From SHVO01 sp050250575 (GTDB taxonomy: Bacteria > Pseudomonadota > Alphaproteobacteria > Rhodospirillales > Rhodospirillaceae), in contig JBFWOJ010000011.1 in NCBI GenBank assembly GCA_050250575.1, forward strand, positions 62,001 to 126,000: a DNA stretch of 64,000 bases. The letters are read 5' to 3'. The notes beneath the pieces are model-generated. The model saw nothing but the letters and a program-made list of their open reading frames with translations, was not told where the DNA came from and ran no database searches. Of the stretch, positions 62,143 to 64,000 are shown piece after piece; within the stretch, counting starts at the first letter, position 1, and each line of letters opens with the position of its first letter. Position numbers and translations under genes: made by a program.

Positions 62143-62210
62143 CGCGCAAACCGCCTTGTTGTCCCTGGCCATTTGTGGTTGAACGAGACCCACAGCCAAG
62201 GGGTTCGCAT

Positions 62211-62972
62211 ATGAAAGTATCCGGGATTGCGGCGGTCGTCACCGGTGGCGCGTCGGGCATGGGCGCCGCCACAGCCCGGCACCTGGCTTCCCTTGGCGCC
62301 AAGGTCGCGCTGCTCGACATCAACGCCGCGAACTGCGAAGCGGTGGCCAAGGAAATCGGCGGCGCCGCCTTCACGTGCGACATCACGGACGCGGCTTCTT
62401 CCGAAGCGGCATTGAGGGACGCGAAAGCGCGGCATGGCGCCGCGCGCCTGGTCGTCAATTGCGCCGGCATCGCACCGGGGGCGAAAGTCGTCGGCAAAAA
62501 CGGCCCGCACGACCTTGCCCTGTTCCGCAAGGTCATCGAAGTCAATCTCATCGGCACGTTCAATATCCTGCGCCTCGCGGCGGCGGACATGGCGCAGCTG
62601 GAACCCATGGACGAGGGCGAGCGCGGCGTCATCGTCAACACCGCCTCGATCGCCGGTTTTGAAGGCCAGATCGGCCAAGCCGCATATTCGGCATCCAAAG
62701 GCGGGATCATCGGGATGACCTTGCCGGCGGCGCGCGAGCTCGCCGCCGCGGGGATCCGCGTGGTGACGATCGCGCCCGGCCTGATCGAAACACCGCTTTT
62801 CGCGGGCCTTGCGCCGGCCGCGGTGGAATCCCTCGTGCAAACGACGCTGTTTCCCAAGCGCCTCGGCAAAGCGCAGGAGTTCGCCCGCCTCGTTCAGACG
62901 ATCGCGGAAAACCTGATGCTCAATGGCAGCACCATTCGCCTGGACGGCGCCGTCCACCTTGGAGTGAAGTGA
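62211..62972 (+). CDS. SDR-family 3-hydroxyacyl-CoA dehydrogenase (type II, HSD17B10-like)
   Basis: A 253-residue short-chain dehydrogenase: NAD motif VVTGGASGMGAATA, and catalytic Ser/Tyr/Lys in TASIAGFEG and AYSASKGG. The inserted segment LEPMDEGERGVIVNTASIAG and the late FPKRLGKAQEFA match HSD17B10-type enzymes of isoleucine and fatty-acid breakdown. The ATG at 62211 fits the family start. It is divergent from the aldo/keto reductase, and cysD follows after 9 bp. Confidence 0.88.
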   Translation: MKVSGIAAVVTGGASGMGAATARHLASLGAKVALLDINAANCEAVAKEIGGAAFTCDITDAASSEAALRDAKARHGAARLVVNCAGIAPGAKVVGKNGPHDLALFRKVIEVNLIGTFNILRLAAADMAQLEPMDEGERGVIVNTASIAGFEGQIGQAAYSASKGGIIGMTLPAARELAAAGIRVVTIAPGLIETPLFAGLAPAAVESLVQTTLFPKRLGKAQEFARLVQTIAENLMLNGSTIRLDGAVHLGVK

Positions 62973-62981
62973 TCCCCGCCC

Positions 62982-63896
62982 ATGGCGGAAACCGGCCCCG
63001 GCATCAGTAACCTGCAGCGGCTGGAAGCCGAAAGCATCCACATCATGCGCGAGGTGGCGGCGGAGTGCGAACGCCCCGTCATGCTCTATTCCATCGGCAA
63101 GGACAGCGCGGTGATGCTGCATCTTGCGATTAAGGCTTTTTATCCCTCAAAGCCGCCCTTCCCGCTTCTCCATGTCGACACGACATGGAAGTTCAAGGAG
63201 ATGATCGCGTTCAGGGACCAGCGCGTCCGCGAGCTGGGGCTCGAACTGCTCGTGCACACCAATCCCGAAGGCCTTGCGCAAGGCATCGGACCGTTCACGC
63301 ACGGCTCCGCCGTTCACACCGACATCATGAAGACCCAAGCGCTGAAACAAGCGCTCGACAAATGGCAGTTCACCGCCGCCTTCGGGGGCGCAAGGCGCGA
63401 CGAGGAGAAATCCCGGGCGAAAGAGCGCATCTTCTCGTTCCGCTCGGCGCAGCACCGCTGGGACCCGCGGCGGCAACGGCCCGAACTCTGGCGGCTTTAT
63501 AATACGCGCGTCCACAAGGGCGAGAGCATCCGCGTCTTTCCGCTCTCCAACTGGACCGAACTCGACGTCTGGCAATATATCCACCAGGAAAAGATCCCGA
63601 TCGTTCCGCTGTACTTCGCCAAAGAGCGTCCCGTCGTGAAGCGCGGCGGAGCCCTGATCATGGTCGACGACGCGCGCATGCCGCTCGAGCGCGGCGAGAA
63701 GCCCGAGATGAAAAAAGTGCGCTTCCGCACGCTCGGGTGCTACCCGTTGACCGGCGCAATCGAAAGCGAGGCCGACACGCTTCCGGCCGTCATCGGCGAA
63801 ATGCTGCTGACAAGAACCTCCGAACGGCAAGGGCGCGTCATCGATCACGATGCCAGCGCTTCGATGGAGAAAAAGAAGCAGGAGGGCTATTTCTGA
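62982..63896 (+). CDS. cysD: Sulfate adenylyltransferase subunit 2 CysD
   Basis: A 304-residue PP-loop protein: VMLYSIGKDSAVMLHL carries the PP-motif, and GARRDEEKSRAKERIFS plus RVFPLSNWTELDVWQYI are CysD hallmarks. With CysN it activates sulfate to APS for cysteine synthesis. Its stop overlaps the cysN start (TGATG). Confidence 0.95.
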   Translation: MAETGPGISNLQRLEAESIHIMREVAAECERPVMLYSIGKDSAVMLHLAIKAFYPSKPPFPLLHVDTTWKFKEMIAFRDQRVRELGLELLVHTNPEGLAQGIGPFTHGSAVHTDIMKTQALKQALDKWQFTAAFGGARRDEEKSRAKERIFSFRSAQHRWDPRRQRPELWRLYNTRVHKGESIRVFPLSNWTELDVWQYIHQEKIPIVPLYFAKERPVVKRGGALIMVDDARMPLERGEKPEMKKVRFRTLGCYPLTGAIESEADTLPAVIGEMLLTRTSERQGRVIDHDASASMEKKKQEGYF

Positions 63897-64000
63897 TGGC
63901 CCTTCCCGCCGAAAAGGACCTCGAACGATACTTGCGGGAGCATCAGCGGAAAGACCTGCTGCGTTTCATTACCTGCGGCAGCGTCGATGACGGCAAATCG
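63896..64000 (+). CDS. cysN: Sulfate adenylyltransferase subunit 1 CysN (or CysNC), N-terminal fragment
   Basis: Only the first 35 codons are in the window. ITCGSVDDGKS is the GTPase P-loop start of CysN. It is coupled to cysD by one base. The window ends before it can be told whether a CysC kinase is fused. Confidence 0.9.
   Translation, partial: MALPAEKDLERYLREHQRKDLLRFITCGSVDDGKS

Overview
The window is a high-GC chromosomal segment with dense, often 4-bp-overlapping genes. Gene content points to an alphaproteobacterium: an IscR-type regulator heading a long suf operon, a Zur/ZnuABC locus, SapC, RT0821-type surface proteins, GTG starts and HemB of the Asp-rich metal class. It also has a PEP-CTERM protein, so the genome should encode an exosortase elsewhere. 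No insertion sequence, phage, CRISPR array or rRNA was seen. One tRNA (Val-GAC) is present. The exact genus cannot be read from the sequence.

Layout. 1-2400 (minus): valine catabolism (isobutyryl-CoA dehydrogenase, 3-hydroxyisobutyryl-CoA hydrolase, partial mmsB). 2532-6758: a serine hydrolase, a PEP-CTERM protein behind a near-perfect sigma-54 promoter, tRNA-Val, an N-formylglutamate amidohydrolase, a conserved unknown and a HIG1-like membrane protein. 6915-13927: a receiver protein, then the suf operon (iscR-like, sufB, a 25-codon ORF, sufC, sufD, sufS, sufU, sufT, sufA; minus strand) with an IscR-type operator. 14049-20719: a formyltransferase, TonB-receptor debris, and a zinc-acquisition island (ZnuD-like receptor, CxxC protein and znuA divergent from zur-znuC-znuB around a Zur box). 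20746-29345: a KdpDE-like pair, an M61 peptidase, an ECF sigma factor and an OmpR/EnvZ-type pair.

29693-33977: two surface proteins sharing a C-terminal domain, a cyclic-nucleotide-binding protein, YaaA, an AlkA-like glycosylase and SapC. 34113-38552: a three-gene operon of a secreted cupredoxin, a membrane c-di-GMP phosphodiesterase with a dead GGDEF domain, and an outer-membrane barrel; this is the best candidate for an uncharacterised system. 38567-40449: an AI-2E-family permease, a gene-poor stretch, and a 24-residue lysine-rich peptide gene. 40628-47676: an aminotransferase with a hydrolase, cysK, GNAT, an oligopeptide-binding protein and a PYROXD2-like oxidoreductase. 48236-50857: a GH17-GT2 fusion of the beta-glucan synthase (NdvB) type. 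51263-59347: rlmJ, hrpB and a signalling cluster (receiver, Rec-GGDEF cyclase, four-PAS hybrid kinase with HPt). 59466-64000: hemB-hemD-aldo/keto reductase, an SDR dehydrogenase, cysD and the start of cysN.

Themes are metal and Fe-S homeostasis (suf, znu, cupredoxin), sulfur supply (cysK, cysDN) feeding Fe-S assembly, and layered two-component and c-di-GMP signalling linked to the envelope. All functional calls rest on motif recognition by eye; no database search was possible.
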